Positions 1 through 7,932 of a stretch of DNA of 15,589 nt are shown in pieces. The stretch lies in the NCBI GenBank assembly GCA_035698665.1, contig DASSBN010000037.1, positions 1-15,589 of the forward strand. Reading direction: 5' to 3'. Below the pieces are notes generated by a model, which saw only the letters and a program-made list of their open reading frames with translations, was not told the origin of the DNA and searched no databases. Both the position numbers and the translations under genes were made by a program. Position 1 is the first letter of the stretch. Each line of letters starts with the position of its first letter. This stretch comes from DATEOR01 sp035698665. GTDB taxonomy: Bacteria > Actinomycetota > Thermoleophilia > Gaiellales > Gaiellaceae.

Positions 1-344
1 ATCCCCGGCTCGCTGCCGAAGAGGTAGACGGAGTAGCCCCGTTCGGCTGCGTGGGCAAAGAGGAGCTCCATGAGGTCCGTTCCGTTCACGCGACCCGGCA
101 CGTGATGGCCGAGCGCGCGGGCGGCCCAGACCACCGGCACACCGTCAGCCGTGACGAAGTCGCACACCTCGACAGACTCCCGCAACTCGCTGTCGGATTG
201 CATGCGCACGAGCTTCGCGGCGTTGAGCGAGGCGTTGAGCGTCGGCCGGCGCGAGGAGATCGCGCCGTCGACGAGCTCGACCGCCTGCTCGAGCGTGATC
301 GGGTCGAGCGGCGCGCCGAGGAAATGAATTCGGCCTTCAGGCAT
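1..344 (-). CDS. WecG/TagA/CpsF-family glycosyltransferase (likely N-acetylmannosaminyltransferase), partial
   Basis: The N-terminal 114 residues are present and the 3' end lies beyond the left edge. Enzymes of this family (GT26) move ManNAc or a related sugar from UDP to a lipid-linked GlcNAc, as in TagA of wall teichoic acid and WecG of enterobacterial common antigen. Visible family features are the N-A-A-K-L-V stretch near residues 41-46, the T-A-D-G-V-P-V-V motif at 65-72 whose Asp67 corresponds to the proposed catalytic Asp of TagA, N-G-T-D-L-M-E-L-L at 87-95, and Y-L-F-G-S-E-P-G at 107-114. The ATG at 344 overlaps the end of the epimerase gene by 8 bases (ATGCCTGA); a purine-rich GGAAGGGG stretch lies about 12 bases upstream. 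Sitting directly behind a UDP-GlcNAc 2-epimerase makes ManNAc the most likely donor sugar; that is inference. Confidence 0.88.
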   Translation of the reverse strand, partial: MPEGRIHFLGAPLDPITLEQAVELVDGAISSRRPTLNASLNAAKLVRMQSDSELRESVEVCDFVTADGVPVVWAARALGHHVPGRVNGTDLMELLFAHAAERGYSVYLFGSEPG

Positions 345-1455
345 TCGCCGACATCGCCCCTTCCAGCTCCAGGATCTCCTCCGCCAATCGCTCGGCGATG
401 CGCTCGCCGGCGCGGCCGTCCCAGAGCTCTGGAATCTGCCGGGGCCCCCGCCTGCCGCGAAGCGCATCCCGAGCCGCAGCGACGACCGCGTCGGGACGCG
501 TTCCGACCACGACGTTCGTGCCGGCCTCGACCGTGATCGGCCGCTCGGTCGACTCCCGCAGCGTCACGCACGGCACGCCGAGGACCGTCGCCTCCTCCTG
601 CACTCCGCCGGAGTCGGTGAGCGCGACCTTCGCGTCGGCGAGGAGGCCGAGGAAATCGAGATAGCCGAGCGACGGGCACACGTGAATTCCGTCCGATTCG
701 AGGAACCGCTCGAGCCCGAAGCCCTCGATACGCGCGGCCGTCCGGGGATGGAGCGGGAGCACGACGGGCACCTCCGCCGCGATCACGGACACGGCTTCGA
801 GAAGCCCTTCGAGGATCGGCTTCTGATCCACGTTCTCCGAGCGGTGCAGCGTCAGAAGCGCATGCGGCGAGGGAACCCCGAGGCGCTCCGCGGCGTGGCG
901 CTCTCTCGCCGCATCGGCCGACCGAAGAAGGGTGTCGATCATCGTGTTGCCGACGAATTCGATGCGCTCGTCCGGAATTCCCTCCTGCACGAGGTTGTCG
1001 CGTCCATCGCGGCTCGTGGTGAAGAGAAACGTCGAGAGGTGATCGCAAAGCCGGCGGTTGATCTCCTCGGCCATGTGGAAGTCGTGGCAACGCAGTCCGG
1101 CCTCGACATGCGCGATCGGATAGCGCTCCTTCGCGGCGACGAGCGAACAGGCGAGCGTCGAGTTCACGTCCCCGACCACGACCACGACAGCCGGATCGAA
1201 GCGTCGGAGGACCGGTTCGAACGCCGTCATGATCCGCGCCGTCTGCTCGGCGTGCGTTCCGGACCCGACACCGAGATGCGCATCGGGCTCCGGCAGGCCG
1301 AGCTCCGCGAAGAAGACGTCCGAAAGCTCGGAGTCGTAGTGCTGGCCGGTGTGCACGAGGGCCGACGAGAGACCGGCTCGAGCCGCACCCTCGACCACGG
1401 AGGCGACCTTCATGAAGTTCGGCCGGGCGCCCGCGACGATGAGCAGGTCGGTCAT
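337..1455 (-). CDS. wecB: UDP-N-acetylglucosamine 2-epimerase (non-hydrolysing)
   Basis: This cytoplasmic enzyme interconverts UDP-GlcNAc and UDP-ManNAc. The 372-residue length is normal for the family. The motifs run in the expected order: G-A-R-P-N-F-M-K (9-16), H-T-G-Q-H-Y-D (35-41), G-D-V-N-S-T (95-100), H-V-E-A-G-L-R (116-122), E-E-I-N-R-R (130-135), G-N-T-M-I-D (169-174), L-H-R-S-E-N (203-208), H-P-R-T (236-239), D-S-G-G-V-Q-E-E (281-288) and R-E-S-T-E-R-P (300-306). Asp96, Glu118, Glu131 and His204 match the positions needed for catalysis in E. coli WecB. The start shares ATGA with the stop of the preceding glycosyltransferase, and GGAGGAG lies about 8 bases upstream. No ManNAc dehydrogenase is seen, so UDP-ManNAc itself is probably the product used, by the adjoining TagA-like transferase. 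The name mnaA would be equally apt. Confidence 0.96.
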   Translation of the reverse strand: MTDLLIVAGARPNFMKVASVVEGAARAGLSSALVHTGQHYDSELSDVFFAELGLPEPDAHLGVGSGTHAEQTARIMTAFEPVLRRFDPAVVVVVGDVNSTLACSLVAAKERYPIAHVEAGLRCHDFHMAEEINRRLCDHLSTFLFTTSRDGRDNLVQEGIPDERIEFVGNTMIDTLLRSADAARERHAAERLGVPSPHALLTLHRSENVDQKPILEGLLEAVSVIAAEVPVVLPLHPRTAARIEGFGLERFLESDGIHVCPSLGYLDFLGLLADAKVALTDSGGVQEEATVLGVPCVTLRESTERPITVEAGTNVVVGTRPDAVVAAARDALRGRRGPRQIPELWDGRAGERIAERLAEEILELEGAMSANA

Positions 1456-2624
1456 CTGCGGGTCTCCTCCAGCGCGTCCTCCCAGACGGAGATGGCTGAG
1501 TCGAGAGCAAAGCGCCGCTCGGCGTACTCGCGGCAGCGCGCGCCGAACTCCGAGGTCGTGGCGAAGCCGAGAGCTTCCTCGATCGCCTGCGCGAGGGCCT
1601 GAGGCTCCGCAGACTCGGCGACGAGGCGGGGATCGAGAGGCTCGAGCAGCTCAGGGGTCGCGCCGACCGCGGTGCCGACGACGGGCGTTCCGCTCGCGAG
1701 CGACTCGGCGGTCGCCATGCCGAAGCCCTCGTAGGCCGTCGTGGGAAGCACGAAGAGGTCCGCGGCCCGGTACCAGTCTGCGAGACGCGCGTCGTCGCCG
1801 ACCCGCCCGACGAACAGAACCCGCTCTGCGACCCCGAGCTCAGCGGCGAGCCGCGGGAGCTCGCCGGCCAGCGAGCCCGTCCCCACGACCACCAGCGTGA
1901 CGTCGTCGCGGTCGAGGAGGGGCAGCGCGCGCAGCAGGCGGTCGATCCCCATGCGCGGCTCGAGGCGGCGCACGGTCAAGAGAATCGGCCCCTCGCTCGC
2001 GACGCCGAGCCGGCCGCGTGCCGCGTCCTTCCCGTCTCCGACGGAGAAGCGCTCCGTGTCGACGAGCCCGGGGACCGTGCTGATCCGGCCGCCGTCGAGC
2101 CTGTGGTCTTCCAGCAAGAGAGAGCGGCTGAACTCGCTGAGGACCAGCACCCGGTCCGCCGCCTCCACCGCCTGGCGCTCGAGCCGGTCGAGCCGCGGGG
2201 CGAGGACGTAGGTCGAGAGCTTCCTGACCCCTGGCTGGAGCCGGCTCCGCAAGAAGCGCTGCTCCCGTGCGGCCGACGCGTGGAACATGAGCGCGAGCGG
2301 CGTGCGCCTGGCCCGGCTGCGGAGCCCGACCGCTGTCGTCGACTCGTGCGCGAGCAAGAGGTCGAAGCCGTCCTCGGGAAGGTCGCGCGCGTGCCGCCGC
2401 GTCTCGAACGGGTCCGTGAGCGTCTGAGGCAGGAGATTGCGTGCGAGCACGCGGCGAACCACGACGCCCGCCTCCCGGCTCTCGCCGACGGATCCGTTGC
2501 GCGGCGCGAGGACGGTCACCTCGTGGCCCCTGGCAGCGAGCGCCGCGCAGGACGCCGCCGCGAGCCGAGCCGAGCCGGCTTGCCGGTCCGGGAACCACTG
2601 GTCGATTGCGACGAGGATCCTCAT
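1452..2624 (-). CDS. GT4-family glycosyltransferase
   Basis: This is a 390-residue GT-B fold transferase, presumably acting at the inner face of the membrane on the lipid-linked glycan. The N-terminal half opens with M-R-I-L-V-A-I-D-Q-W-F-P-D and a glycine/alanine acceptor-side loop. The nucleotide-sugar half has L-T-V-R-R-L-E (216-222), V-V-V-G-T-G (245-250) and the retaining-enzyme E-x7-E motif at E-G-F-G-M-A-T-A-E (299-307), followed by S-G-T-P-V-V. The donor sugar cannot be read from sequence. The gene starts 2 bases after the stop of the gene upstream and overlaps wecB by 4 bases, so it belongs to the same coupled operon. Confidence 0.92.
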   Translation of the reverse strand: MRILVAIDQWFPDRQAGSARLAAASCAALAARGHEVTVLAPRNGSVGESREAGVVVRRVLARNLLPQTLTDPFETRRHARDLPEDGFDLLLAHESTTAVGLRSRARRTPLALMFHASAAREQRFLRSRLQPGVRKLSTYVLAPRLDRLERQAVEAADRVLVLSEFSRSLLLEDHRLDGGRISTVPGLVDTERFSVGDGKDAARGRLGVASEGPILLTVRRLEPRMGIDRLLRALPLLDRDDVTLVVVGTGSLAGELPRLAAELGVAERVLFVGRVGDDARLADWYRAADLFVLPTTAYEGFGMATAESLASGTPVVGTAVGATPELLEPLDPRLVAESAEPQALAQAIEEALGFATTSEFGARCREYAERRFALDSAISVWEDALEETRR

Positions 2625-2626
2625 GG

Positions 2627-3802
2627 TCAGCCCGCGAGCCTCCCGTCGACGAGCTCGAGCAACCGCTCGGTGCGGGTTTCCCAGGTGTTCGTCTTCGCCA
2701 GATCACGTCGCCGCGCGACCGCGGCGGGGGAATCGTCCGCGATGGCCGCCTCGACGGCTGCGACGAACGAGTCGGGACCGTCGGCAAGAACGACGTCGGG
2801 CTCCATGCCACCGAGCGTCGGGACGCCGCTGGCGACGACCGGCTTGCCGGCGGCGAGGTACTCGAACACCTTGAGCGGCGAGCAGTTGCGGGTGTAGTCG
2901 TTCGCCCCGTACGGAATGACTCCGACGTCGAAGGCCGAGACGTAGCCGGGCAGATCTTCGTAGCGGCGAAAGCCGAGACCGTGCACGTTGGGGAGCACGG
3001 CCAGCCGCTCGTAGGCGCTGCGGGCGTTGACCGCGACCGGCCCGACGAGGGCGATGCTCCAGTCGGGCCGCGCCCGCGCAACCGCCTCGAGGAGATCGAA
3101 GTCGACTTTCTCCGCGGTCAGGTTTCCTGCGAAGCCGATGACGGGAGCCGGGAGCGCGCTCACTTCATCCGGCGCTCCGTTCGCGTGCGCGAAGTGGTCG
3201 TAGTCTGCGCCGTTGCGAACGAGATGCGTGTTCGGGTTGCGCATGAGCTGGCGTTCGTAGAGCTCAGCCGTCGTCGCGAACACGACCTCGGATCGCGCGG
3301 CCGCCTCGCCGTCGGCGCTCGCGACGAACCGGCGGCGGCGCTCGTCGGGACCAACCTGCTCGGCGTAGTCGTCGACGACGTCGTACACCGTGAAGTCCTC
3401 CCCGACGCGACCCACGAGCTCGAAGGCCGTCGGGTCGTAGAGCCAGAGGATCCTCGGCGTGGAGAGGGACTTTGCACGCCGGATCCGCATCGCCGTCAGA
3501 CGCGAGTTGACCCGGTTGGCGAGCGGGAACTTCTGCCCCCAGGGAGCGATCGTGAGCGCCTTCTCGACCCTGATCGCATCGGTCAGGCTCTCCGCGCCGA
3601 ACAGACGACGCGCAAGCGAGGCTCGCCGCGGGCCGGTGACGAGTCGCCAGAGATGGCGGCTCATGTGACCTCCGCTCTCCACGAAGAGCACCCGGTGCCC
3701 TCGCTCGGCAGCCCGCTGCATGATCTGCTGGCGGTTGGTGGGGAGGCCGGTGTCCCAGTCCTGCCTGGAGACGCAAACGATCGTGAAGGGGGCTGCGGTC
3801 AC
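2627..3802 (-). CDS. GT-B glycosyltransferase, TuaH-like
   Basis: The 391-residue protein starts at GTG 3802, which overlaps the upstream stop as GTGA; a GGAGAA ribosome binding site sits in the end of that gene. The same reading frame stays open upstream to 4999, but that extension lies over the well-supported GT4 gene and is arginine-rich shadow, so it is left out. The N-terminal region has C-V-S-R-Q-D-W-D-T-G-L-P-T-N-R-Q-Q (10-26) and the W-L-Y-D-P (120-124) and V-Y-D-V-V-D-D-Y (139-146) stretches seen in TuaH-type transferases. The donor-binding half has G-F-A-G-N-L (223-228), I-P-Y (296-298) and S-P-L-K-V-F-E-Y-L-A-A-G-K-P-V-V (308-323), typical of GT-B enzymes. The similarity to TuaH is by recognition of these motifs; substrate is unknown. 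Confidence 0.88.
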   Translation of the reverse strand: MTAAPFTIVCVSRQDWDTGLPTNRQQIMQRAAERGHRVLFVESGGHMSRHLWRLVTGPRRASLARRLFGAESLTDAIRVEKALTIAPWGQKFPLANRVNSRLTAMRIRRAKSLSTPRILWLYDPTAFELVGRVGEDFTVYDVVDDYAEQVGPDERRRRFVASADGEAAARSEVVFATTAELYERQLMRNPNTHLVRNGADYDHFAHANGAPDEVSALPAPVIGFAGNLTAEKVDFDLLEAVARARPDWSIALVGPVAVNARSAYERLAVLPNVHGLGFRRYEDLPGYVSAFDVGVIPYGANDYTRNCSPLKVFEYLAAGKPVVASGVPTLGGMEPDVVLADGPDSFVAAVEAAIADDSPAAVARRRDLAKTNTWETRTERLLELVDGRLAG

Positions 3803-4965
3803 GAGCGCTTCTCCGCGAGAGCCAGCTCGTAGACCGCGAGGGTGGCGTCGGCGACCGCGGCAACGTCGAAGCGGCCGGCCTCGGCCTTCCCGCGCTCGCC
3901 CATCTCGCGCCGCCGCTCCGGGTTCGCGAGCAGCTCGCGCATCGCCTCGGCGAGCGGCGCGGGAGAACGCACCGGGACGAGCACCGCCGCGCCCGCACGC
4001 GCAGCGGCCGCAGCGGACCCGGCAGCCTCCGTGGTCACCACCGGCACTCCCGCCGCCATGGCCTCGATAACCGGGATTCCCCAGGGGTCGCTGCGCGTCG
4101 GCAGGACGACGAGATCGGCTGCGGCGTAGTAGCTCTCGGGCTTGTCGACGCTGCCGACGAAATGGATCCGCCCGCCCACGCCGAGCTCGTCCGCCCTGCG
4201 GCGATATGCCGCAGAGTCGCCGCCGCCGACCACGACGAGATGAGCGGAACCGCAGGCGGGGAGTGCGGCGATCGCATCCGCGAGGCCTTTGCGCTCGAAC
4301 GCGTGACCGACGAACAGGACCACGTGGGCATCCGCTTCCACGGCGAGCTCGCCGCGAAGCCTGCCGTCCGTGGCGCCGGAGAACCGGGCGACCTCGACGG
4401 GAGGGGGAACGACGGTGATCCGTTCGCCTGGGATGCCATGGACGTCGACGAGGTCGTCGCGAACCTGCTCCGTGACCGCGGTGACACGGAGGTAGCGGCC
4501 GGGACGAAACTGCAGGCGTTCGATTGCCCTCACCACGCCGATCTCCGGCCGCAGGACAGGTGCAAGGCGAGCCCGCGCGCGGGCGCCGCGGTAGCCCTCC
4601 CCCGCCCGCATCGGCCACCGGGCCTGCTCCGCCGCCATGACGGCCGGCACGTGGACGACGTCGTTCTCCCAGGCAGAGACGCCGAGGACGTGGACGAGGT
4701 CGTAGCGCCCGCGGTCCGCGCGAAGCGCGCGGGTCGCACGAAAGGCGAAGGTCCCGCGCAGAAGGGGATAGCCGAGGCGCGAGCGCGAGCGAGTGGAGGG
4801 GACGACGTCGTGCCGGACCACTCCCTCGACATCGATGCTCGTTCCGGGATCGCAGTAGCAGTGCACGTCGACGCCGCGGCTCACGAGCCCTTCGAGCAGG
4901 AGAACAGCATCGCGTTCCAGGCTGCCCGACCGGTTCAGGTTCCTGTAGGCGAAAGCGATGCGCAT
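3799..4965 (-). CDS. GT4-family glycosyltransferase
   Basis: This is a 388-residue GT-B transferase. The N-terminus M-R-I-A-F-A-Y-R-N-L-N-R-S-G-S-L-E-R-D is the usual acceptor-side loop. The donor half has V-V-P-P-P-V (185-190), L-F-V-G-H-A-F-E-R-K-G (217-227), H-F-V-G-S-V (268-273) and the active-site stretch S-D-P-W-G-I-P-V-I-E-A-M-A-A-G (292-306). The first acid of the E-x7-E motif is Asp293 here rather than Glu, a known variant in GT4 proteins (DPWG type), so loss of activity is not implied. The ATG directly abuts the stop of the upstream gene, and GGAG lies 5 bases before it. Substrate is not predictable. Confidence 0.92.
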   Translation of the reverse strand: MRIAFAYRNLNRSGSLERDAVLLLEGLVSRGVDVHCYCDPGTSIDVEGVVRHDVVPSTRSRSRLGYPLLRGTFAFRATRALRADRGRYDLVHVLGVSAWENDVVHVPAVMAAEQARWPMRAGEGYRGARARARLAPVLRPEIGVVRAIERLQFRPGRYLRVTAVTEQVRDDLVDVHGIPGERITVVPPPVEVARFSGATDGRLRGELAVEADAHVVLFVGHAFERKGLADAIAALPACGSAHLVVVGGGDSAAYRRRADELGVGGRIHFVGSVDKPESYYAAADLVVLPTRSDPWGIPVIEAMAAGVPVVTTEAAGSAAAAARAGAAVLVPVRSPAPLAEAMRELLANPERRREMGERGKAEAGRFDVAAVADATLAVYELALAEKRS

Positions 4966-6042
4966 CTAGGCTCCGAGCTCCGAATAGACCTGGCGCCAAC
5001 GAGCGACGATCGTCTCGGGTCCTGCCTGGGAGTCCACACGACGGCGCGCCGCCGCGCCTAGGCGCCGGCGAAGCGCGGGATCCGCGGCGAGCTCTTCGAT
5101 CGACGCAGCGATCGCCTCGACATCACCCGGCGGCACGAGGAGACCGTTCTCCCGATGCGTGACGTAGTCGGCAATGCCTCCCACCGGTGTGGCGATGACG
5201 GGTAGACCGAATGCCATCGCCTCGAGCAGGACGAGCGGAACGCCCTCGCGACGAGACGGCAGGCAGAGCACTTGGGCCTCCGAGTAGCAGTTCGCGAGCG
5301 CGGGCCCGTCCTTCACCCCGGCGAAGTCGACTGCGCTCTCGAGCTCGTGCTCGTCCACGCCGCGGCGGAGGACGTCCTCCTCTCCCGCGTACTCCTCCTG
5401 CCCGACGAAGCGAAGCTCTGCGTCGGTCCCCGAGGCCCGCACTCTGGCGAGGGCCGCGATCAACTCGGGGCATCCCTTGCGCTCGCCGTAGCGCCCGACG
5501 AAGAGGAGGCGCAGAGGGCCTGCCTCGGAGGAGGACCGGTGGCCGTTGGGCGCGACTCGGATCGGGTTGGGAATCCAGTCCGCTTCGATCCCCAGTCCCT
5601 TCAGGGCCTGGGCCGACGAGGGCGCCAGCGTCACCCAGCGGTCGACGAGCCGATCGAGCGCACGAAGCGCCCGCGCGCGTCCCGGCGATCCCTCGGGCAC
5701 GACATGGAGGTGACCGATGACACGCCGCCCGCCTGCCTTCAGGACCGAGACGAAGAGGAGGTCGCGGGTCAGCCCGGTCGCCGTGTGGGACACCGAAAAG
5801 TGGACGACGCGCGGCGCGGTGCGCGACCAGCGCAGAAAGCGGGGGAGCAGCCGGGCCTGGATCCGAATCGCATCCCGAGACACGCGGCCGCCGACCTCCC
5901 CCGTCTCCGGACGCCAGAGGTCGAAGGCGTCGAAGCGGTAGCCGATGGCTTCCTCGTGGGCGAGGAGCCATTCGGCGAAGCCTGCGACACCTCCGACCTG
6001 CGGAGGCAGCGGCGCGACGAGCCCGACCGTCTTTGCAGCCAC
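4966..6042 (-). CDS. GT4-family glycosyltransferase
   Basis: The protein has 358 residues and starts at GTG 6042, 8 bases after the stop of the glycosylphosphotransferase gene; no good ribosome binding site is visible, which fits translational coupling. The N-terminal P-L-P-P-Q-V-G-G-V-A-G-F (11-22) is the typical glycine-rich GT-B loop. The donor half has L-F-V-G-R-Y-G-E-R-K-G (180-190), the E-x7-E motif R-E-G-V-P-L-V-L-L-E-A-M (265-276) and P-V-G-G-I-A-D-Y-V (286-294), with a C-terminal helix pair usual in GT4. As the first transferase after the initiating enzyme it is a candidate for adding the second sugar, but gene order is only a weak guide. Confidence 0.93.
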   Translation of the reverse strand: MAAKTVGLVAPLPPQVGGVAGFAEWLLAHEEAIGYRFDAFDLWRPETGEVGGRVSRDAIRIQARLLPRFLRWSRTAPRVVHFSVSHTATGLTRDLLFVSVLKAGGRRVIGHLHVVPEGSPGRARALRALDRLVDRWVTLAPSSAQALKGLGIEADWIPNPIRVAPNGHRSSSEAGPLRLLFVGRYGERKGCPELIAALARVRASGTDAELRFVGQEEYAGEEDVLRRGVDEHELESAVDFAGVKDGPALANCYSEAQVLCLPSRREGVPLVLLEAMAFGLPVIATPVGGIADYVTHRENGLLVPPGDVEAIAASIEELAADPALRRRLGAAARRRVDSQAGPETIVARWRQVYSELGA

Positions 6043-6050
6043 GGCCGTCC

Positions 6051-7550
6051 CTAGAAGGCCTGCCGCCCCCTGAACACGGCAGGGATCGTGCGGGCGATGA
6101 GTCTCAGGTCGCCCCAGAGAGACCAGCCGCTGACGTAGATGTAGTCGAGATTCAGCATCTCGCCGAACGGGATGCTGCTTCGTCCCGATACCTGCCAGAG
6201 CCCCGTGATTCCGGGCTTCAGCGTGAGCCGGTGCCTGCCCCAGTCCTCGACGCGCTCGTCCTCGTCGAGCGGCAGCGGCCGCGGGCCGACGAGGCTCATG
6301 TCCCCCTTCAGCACGTTGATCAGCTGCGGAAGCTCGTCGACCGAGAGACGCCGCAGCGTCCTTCCGAACTTCGTGACGCGGGGGTCGTCGGGGATCTTGA
6401 GCATCCTGGCATCGCCGTTCGTCACGTGCATGTTGAGGTGGGCGACTTCCTCACGGCGCGTGTCGGCGTCGGCGACCATCGTCCGGAACTTGAACATGAG
6501 AAACGGCTTCTCTCCGCAACCCATGCGGAGCTGCCGGAAGAAAACGGGTCCCGGCGAGTCGAGCCTGATCTTGAGCGCGATGAACGCGAAGACCGGCGCC
6601 AGGAGGAGCAAGGCGAAGCCTGAGACGACGACGTCGAGCACGCGCTTCAAGAGCCGTGACGAGCGCGACAGCTTGAGCTGCGGAAGCGCCACCAACGGCA
6701 GCCCCTCGACGGTGTGGATCTCGACGCCGCGCCCCACGATCTCGAAGAGGCGCGGGACGATGTCGATCTGGACGGGCAGCCCCTTGAGCGAGCGGATCAG
6801 GTGCAGCAGCTCCTCATGGGACTCGTTGGAGAACGCGATCATGACGCGCTCCACGTCGTATGCCCGGACGATCTCCGCCAGGTCCTCGGGCGGCCCGAGC
6901 AGGGTCAGATGGGCAAGGTCCTCACGCGGCGCCTTGGGCGAGGCATCGACGAATCCAACGAGATTGATCCCGTACTCGGGATGCTTCAAGAGCTTCCGGG
7001 CTACGAGCTGCCCGACGTCCCCGGCACCGACGATGATCGTGTTCTGGAGGTACGAGATCGTCTGACGGCAGACGGCTCGCGCGCTCGCGCGGCCAGCCGT
7101 GACGAGGCCGATTGCGGCGCCCCAGAAGAACACGAGCTCCGCGAGCTCCGGCGTCCAGAGCCCCGTGAGCCAGGCACCGGCATAGAGAATCCACGCGCCG
7201 ACGGTGATGAGATGGAAGACGCCGACGAACTCATCTGCCGTCGAGTGGTCCGTGCGCTCCTCGTCGTTGTCGTAGAGGCCGTAGAGCTTGGCCACCACGA
7301 TCCAGGCGGGAAGCGACGCGATGAAGAGCAAGGCATGCCCGGCGGTGACGCCGGCACCGATGAGCGACTCGGCAAAGACGAAGGCGATCGTCAGTCCGGC
7401 GATGTCAGCGGCGGCAAGCGCGCGCCGAATGACCCACCCACGCCGCCGAAGTCCTCCCGAAGTGCGTTCCTCCAGGCGCTCGGGAACGGAACGCGTCCCT
7501 GACTCGTCGAGGACGACCGGCGCGGCGACGGCTGATCTTTCAGCGTTCAC
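6051..7550 (-). CDS. Polyprenyl-phosphate glycosylphosphotransferase (WcaJ/CpsE type)
   Basis: This is the committing enzyme of the pathway: it moves a hexose-1-phosphate from a nucleotide sugar to undecaprenyl (polyprenyl) phosphate at the membrane. The 499 residues have the full polyPGT layout: hydrophobic segments between about 45 and 155, a Rossmann-like region with V-G-A-G-D-V-G (174-180), a further membrane helix near 305-328, and the C-terminal catalytic domain. Catalytic-domain motifs are K-R-V-L-D-V (302-307), D-S-P-G-P-V-F-F-R-Q (331-340), K-F-R-T-M (354-358), D-E-L-P-Q-L-I-N-V-L-K-G-D-M-S-L-V-G-P-R-P (405-425) and L-K-P-G-I-T-G-L-W-Q-V-S-G-R (444-457). The start is GTG 7550, because a stop codon lies directly before it in frame and AGGGGG lies 7 bases upstream. 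It overlaps the preceding gene by 11 bases. The sugar (glucose, galactose or another) is not decidable. Confidence 0.96.
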   Translation of the reverse strand: MNAERSAVAAPVVLDESGTRSVPERLEERTSGGLRRRGWVIRRALAAADIAGLTIAFVFAESLIGAGVTAGHALLFIASLPAWIVVAKLYGLYDNDEERTDHSTADEFVGVFHLITVGAWILYAGAWLTGLWTPELAELVFFWGAAIGLVTAGRASARAVCRQTISYLQNTIIVGAGDVGQLVARKLLKHPEYGINLVGFVDASPKAPREDLAHLTLLGPPEDLAEIVRAYDVERVMIAFSNESHEELLHLIRSLKGLPVQIDIVPRLFEIVGRGVEIHTVEGLPLVALPQLKLSRSSRLLKRVLDVVVSGFALLLLAPVFAFIALKIRLDSPGPVFFRQLRMGCGEKPFLMFKFRTMVADADTRREEVAHLNMHVTNGDARMLKIPDDPRVTKFGRTLRRLSVDELPQLINVLKGDMSLVGPRPLPLDEDERVEDWGRHRLTLKPGITGLWQVSGRSSIPFGEMLNLDYIYVSGWSLWGDLRLIARTIPAVFRGRQAF

Positions 7551-7932
7551 TCACATACCCCCTAAGGTAGATCCCGGCTGCGACCGCACTACGGATTCGC
7601 TCGGGTGAGGCCGACCCGTCGGAGAGGTTCTGCCAGCGGCCTGCGTGCAGCAGGCGAATCCGGTCTTCGCGAAGCAAGACCTGAACGAGCGTGGCGCCCG
7701 ACTCCAGAGCGAAGTCCCCCGCTGCATCCGCGTCCTCCGTGCTGTCCACGACGACCGCGGCCGGCTGCAAGAGACGGAGGAAGGCGGACGTATCGCCCTG
7801 TCCGGCCGGAAAGGCCCGCACGTCGGCGATGCCTTCGAGCGCCCCCTCGACCGCCTCTGCGAGCAACGGATACCTCGAAACCACCGCCACGAGCGGAACC
7901 GTCGGCTCGACCGTCCGGGCCTGGGCGGTCAT
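7540..7932 (-). CDS. Small receiver-like protein with degenerate active site
   Basis: I do not recognise a named family for this 130-residue protein. Its first half aligns by eye with a response-regulator receiver: the hydrophobic strand V-P-L-V-A-V-V (12-18) is followed by S-R-Y-P-L-L-A-E-A-V-E-G-A-L, where a normal receiver has D-D-H-P, and A-A-V-V-V-D-S-T (58-65) places Asp63 where the phosphorylated Asp would be. Both metal-binding acids are therefore missing, no conserved Lys strand is evident, and there is no DNA-binding domain. It overlaps the upstream LuxR-type regulator by ATGA and has GGAG 8 bases before its ATG, so it is made together with the regulator. A role as partner or antagonist of that regulator is inference; it could also be an unrelated alpha/beta protein. 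Confidence 0.72.
   Translation of the reverse strand: MTAQARTVEPTVPLVAVVSRYPLLAEAVEGALEGIADVRAFPAGQGDTSAFLRLLQPAAVVVDSTEDADAAGDFALESGATLVQVLLREDRIRLLHAGRWQNLSDGSASPERIRSAVAAGIYLRGYVSER

Noticed and set aside
86..1510. A 474-codon minus-strand frame across wecB and the TagA-like gene.
   Set aside because: The composition is arginine/alanine shadow; wecB and the TagA-like protein in the other two frames carry complete motifs.
4091..4120. Loss of the first Glu of the E-x7-E motif in the GT4 at 3799-4965 as a sign of inactivity.
   Set aside because: Asp at this position in a DPWG context is a common variant in working GT4 enzymes.
3803..4999. N-terminal extension of the TuaH-like transferase to give a 790-residue protein.
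   Set aside because: The extra 399 codons are arginine-rich and lie over an intact GT4 gene in another frame; the real start is the GTG overlapping that gene's stop.
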